Of a stretch of 64,000 nt of DNA, positions 61,496 through 64,000 are shown piece after piece. Both the position numbers and the translations under genes were made by a program. The DNA is from an uncultured Reyranella sp. (GTDB taxonomy: Bacteria; Pseudomonadota; Alphaproteobacteria; Reyranellales; Reyranellaceae), in assembly GCF_945957355.1 (NCBI RefSeq), contig NZ_CAMFKM010000001.1, forward strand, positions 248,001 through 312,000. The letters are read 5' to 3'. Every line of letters begins with the position of its first letter. The stretch's first letter is position 1. The notes beneath the pieces are model-generated. The model was not told where the DNA came from and made no database searches. It saw only the letters and a list, made by a program, of their open reading frames with translations.

Positions 61496-63112
61496 TCAGG
61501 CGGCAGCCCTGAGGCCCGCCTTGGCATCCTCTTTGATCATGTCCGCGCCCTTCTCGGCAACCATGATCGTGGGGGCGTTGGTGTTGCCCGAGGGAACCGT
61601 CGGCATGATCGAGGCGTCGATCACCCGCAGCCCGGCGATCCCGTGAACCCGCAGCCGGTCGTCGACCACGGCCATAGGATCCGAGCCCATCTTGCAGGTA
61701 CCGATGACGTGATAGGTCGTCTGGCCGTTGCCGCGGGCGAAGCTCAACCACTCGTCATAGGTCTGCACCTTGTCGCCGGGATTGTTCTCGAAGGCGATGT
61801 ATTTCGACATCGACGGGTGCGAGACGATCTTGCGGGCGATCTGCATGCCGGCGACCGTGGCGTCGCGGTCGGTCTGGGCCGACAGGAAGTTCGGCCGGAT
61901 GGCCGGCGCGCTGCCCGGGATCGCCGACTTGATGTGGATCGAGCCACGCGAATCGGGCCGGCACTGGCCGATGACGACCGTCATGCCGGGCTCGCGCTCG
62001 AGATCGCGCTTCTGCGCCGTATCGTAGCTGGCATGCGCCATGTGGAACTGCATGTCGGGGGAGTCGAGGCCCGGCCGCGTGCGCACGAAGCCGTAGACGA
62101 CACCGGCGGTGAGCGCGAGCGCGCCGCGACCAGACGTGTAGTAGCGCACCACCTCCTTCACGAGGTTGATGCCGCGCGTGCGCTCGTTGAGCGTGATCGG
62201 CAGCTTCACCCTCCAGTTCATGCGCGGCGCGAAGTGATCGCCGTAATTCTCGCCCACGCCCTTCAGCTCGTGCTTCACCTCGATGCCGTGGCTGCGCAGC
62301 AGCTCGGGCTGGCCGATGCCGGAATGCTCGAGCACGCCGGGTGACTGCACGGCGCCGCACGAGACGATGACCTCGCGCCCGCAACGCGCCTCCTTGGCCT
62401 GGCCGTGCACGCTGTAGGAGACGCCGACGCAGCGCTTGCCCTCGAGGATCAGCTTGCTGACCAGCGCGTCGGTCTCGATGGTCAGGTTGGGACGCGACCG
62501 CACGGGATCGAGGAAGGCCCGTGCCGTCGACTGGCGCTTGCCGTTCTTCATCGTCACCTGGAAGTAGCCGAAGCCCTCCTGGTTGCCGTTGTTGTAGTCC
62601 TTGTTCTTCGGATAGCCGCTCGCCTCGGCCGCATCGATGAAGGCATCGCACAGCTCGTGCGTGTCGCACATCTGCGCGACATTCAGCGGGCCGCCCCGGC
62701 CGCGGCTGTCGTCGCCGCCCGGCTCGTAGTTCTCGGACTTCTTGAAGTAGGGCAGCACCTGCGAATAGGACCAGCCGCGGTTGCCGAACTGCCCCCAGGT
62801 ATCATAGTCGAGGGGCTGGCCGCGCACGTAGAGCATGCCGTTGATCGAGCTCGAGCCGCCCAGTGTGCGGCCGCGCGGACAGGGAATGCTGCGCCCGGCC
62901 ATTCCCTCTTCCGGCTCCATCTGGAAGTTCCAGTTGAACTTCTCGTGGTTCAGAAGCTTCGTGAAGCCCGCCGGGATATCGATCCACATCGACTTGTCGC
63001 GCGGCCCCGCTTCCAGCAGCAGGACCTTGACGTTGGCATCCTCGGTCAGGCGGTTGGCCAGCACGCAACCGGCGGACCCGCCGCCCACGATGATGTAATC
63101 CCAAATGGCCAT
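61496..63112 (-). CDS. GMC family oxidoreductase (choline dehydrogenase-like)
   Basis: 538 residues, FAD-dependent. N-terminal dinucleotide loop YIIVGGGSAGCVLANRL (6-22), then LLLEAGP, the first GMC signature around GRTLGGSSSINGM, and the C-terminal catalytic site with TTYHVIGTCKMG (His) and GNTNAPTIM (Asn). Typical substrates are choline, alcohols or long-chain primary alcohols. No signal peptide, so cytoplasmic. ATG 63112 has GGGAG 11 bases upstream. It follows the partial ABC ATPase by 31 bases and may be co-transcribed with it. Confidence 0.9.
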   Translation of the reverse strand: MAIWDYIIVGGGSAGCVLANRLTEDANVKVLLLEAGPRDKSMWIDIPAGFTKLLNHEKFNWNFQMEPEEGMAGRSIPCPRGRTLGGSSSINGMLYVRGQPLDYDTWGQFGNRGWSYSQVLPYFKKSENYEPGGDDSRGRGGPLNVAQMCDTHELCDAFIDAAEASGYPKNKDYNNGNQEGFGYFQVTMKNGKRQSTARAFLDPVRSRPNLTIETDALVSKLILEGKRCVGVSYSVHGQAKEARCGREVIVSCGAVQSPGVLEHSGIGQPELLRSHGIEVKHELKGVGENYGDHFAPRMNWRVKLPITLNERTRGINLVKEVVRYYTSGRGALALTAGVVYGFVRTRPGLDSPDMQFHMAHASYDTAQKRDLEREPGMTVVIGQCRPDSRGSIHIKSAIPGSAPAIRPNFLSAQTDRDATVAGMQIARKIVSHPSMSKYIAFENNPGDKVQTYDEWLSFARGNGQTTYHVIGTCKMGSDPMAVVDDRLRVHGIAGLRVIDASIMPTVPSGNTNAPTIMVAEKGADMIKEDAKAGLRAAA

Positions 63113-63143
63113 GGCGTTTCTGTCTCCCTTTTCGGGAGACAGT

Positions 63144-64000
63144 CTAGCGCAGATGACAGGAAACGTGATGCCCTGGTGCGATTTCGCGCAGCGGAGGCGC
63201 CTCGACCTTGCAGCGCGCCACGGCATAGGGGCAGCGCGTGTGGAAATGGCATCCCGACGGCGGCTTCACGGGGCTGGGTACATCGCCCTGGAGCACGATC
63301 TTCTTCCGCTTGATGGCGGGATCCGGCACCGGGACGGCCGCCAGCAGGGCTTCCGTATAGGGATGCTGTGCATTGGTGAAGATCGACCGCGTGTCGGCAT
63401 ATTCGACGATGCGGCCGAGATACATCACCGCGATCTGGTGGCTGATATGCTCCACCACCGCGAGGTTGTGCGAGATGAACAGGTAGGAGAGCCGGCGCTC
63501 CGCCTGCAGCTCCATCAGGAGGTTGATGACCTGCGCCTGGATGGAAACGTCGAGCGCGGAGACCGGCTCGTCGCCCACGATCAGTTTCGGCCCGAGCGCC
63601 AGGGCGCGGGCGATGCCGATGCGCTGCCGCTGACCGCCCGAGAACTGGTGCGGGTAGTTCTTCATCTGCGCCTGGCGCAGGCCGACCCGTGCGAAAAGCG
63701 CCGCGACCTGCTCCTGGCGCTCCTTCGCATTGGCGACGCCGTGGACCAGCAGCGGCTCACCCACGATGTCGCCCGCCGTCATGCGCGGGTTGAGGGACGA
63801 GAACGGATCCTGGAAGATGATCTGCATCTCCCGCCGGTAGGGGCGCAGCTCGGCCTTCGACAGGCCGATGATCTCCTTGCCTTCGACCTTGATCGAGCCG
63901 GAGGTCGGCTCGACCAGGCGCATGGCGGCGCGACCGGCCGTGGTCTTGCCGCAGCCCGACTCGCCCACAAGACCGAGCGTCTCGCCGGCGCGTACGGTGA
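63144..64000 (-). CDS. Dipeptide-type ABC transporter ATP-binding protein (partial, lacks N-terminus)
   Basis: The last 285 or so residues of an oligopeptide/dipeptide importer ATPase; the N-terminus is beyond the right edge. Present are Walker A ([11 protein letters not shown]), [24 protein letters not shown] signature, [11 protein letters not shown]alker B and the C-terminal oligopeptide/dipeptide extension with [10 protein letters not shown] and CKVEAP Cys residues, a DppF/OppF mark. It starts outside the window and is followed by the GMC gene. Confidence 0.93.
   Translation of the reverse strand, partial: TVRAGETLGLVGESGCGKTTAGRAAMRLVEPTSGSIKVEGKEIIGLSKAELRPYRREMQIIFQDPFSSLNPRMTAGDIVGEPLLVHGVANAKERQEQVAALFARVGLRQAQMKNYPHQFSGGQRQRIGIARALALGPKLIVGDEPVSALDVSIQAQVINLLMELQAERRLSYLFISHNLAVVEHISHQIAVMYLGRIVEYADTRSIFTNAQHPYTEALLAAVPVPDPAIKRKKIVLQGDVPSPVKPPSGCHFHTRCPYAVARCKVEAPPLREIAPGHHVSCHLR

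Overview
The window is GC-rich, tightly packed chromosomal DNA from what looks like an alphaproteobacterium. That placement is inferred from gene content, and a Rhodospirillales/Reyranella-like relative is only my guess. The supporting content is an ornithine decarboxylase / homospermidine synthase pair with a long structured leader, a Caulobacter-type ceramide gene cluster, and many ABC and TRAP importers. I found no rRNA, tRNA, CRISPR array, insertion sequence or prophage. Most long open frames opposite real genes are GC-driven shadows and are left out.

Layout. 1-3390 (minus) is a glycerol-3-phosphate / glycerophosphodiester uptake cluster (ugpQ, ugpB, ugpA, start of ugpE) with an inverted REP-like pair before ugpA. 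3430-5621 holds an SDR and an ion-transporter-superfamily permease. 5737-8002 holds the two membrane subunits of a TRAP transporter without its receptor. 8223-14533 holds a TonB-like protein, a sulfotransferase-like protein, an outer-membrane barrel protein, a sensor with no output domain and a ClpP-like periplasmic protein. 14534-16452 is sparse: a 3' remnant of gdhA, an isolated glycosyltransferase and a 475-bp stretch without genes. 16453-19531 is the homospermidine module: ornithine decarboxylase makes putrescine and homospermidine synthase uses it. Its leader carries a small ORF with a good ribosome site and a hairpin starting on its stop codon.

19532-27199 (minus) is a seven-gene run whose five core members match the bacterial ceramide pathway: acyl-ACP synthetase, ceramide reductase, dedicated ACP, serine palmitoyltransferase and a GNAT-type ceramide synthase. 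A metallophosphoesterase and an MFS exporter share the run. Divergently, 27382-30469 holds argD, argF and hslO. 30547-36910 holds a family-1 ABC importer with a TauD-like dioxygenase and a LysR regulator. 37568-39441 holds an alcohol dehydrogenase and an SDR. 39551-46381 is the transglutaminase/amidoligase plus ATP-grasp/alpha-E plus transglutaminase cluster, conserved but biochemically undefined.

46403-53471 looks catabolic: a PEP-mutase-superfamily lyase, an MFS transporter broken by a one-base deletion, an acyl-CoA-dehydrogenase-fold flavoprotein, a VOC protein, an alpha/beta-hydrolase-domain protein and a PanE-like reductase. 53648-60967 is an operon for import (peptide-class ABC) and probable oxidation (LLM flavoprotein, two CMD proteins) of an unknown substrate. 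61041-64000 ends with a small lipoprotein, a GMC oxidoreductase and a partial dipeptide-type ABC ATPase.

The points most worth following are the ceramide cluster and its two extra genes, the decarboxylase leader peptide, the amidoligase cluster, and the ABC-LLM-CMD operon of unknown substrate.
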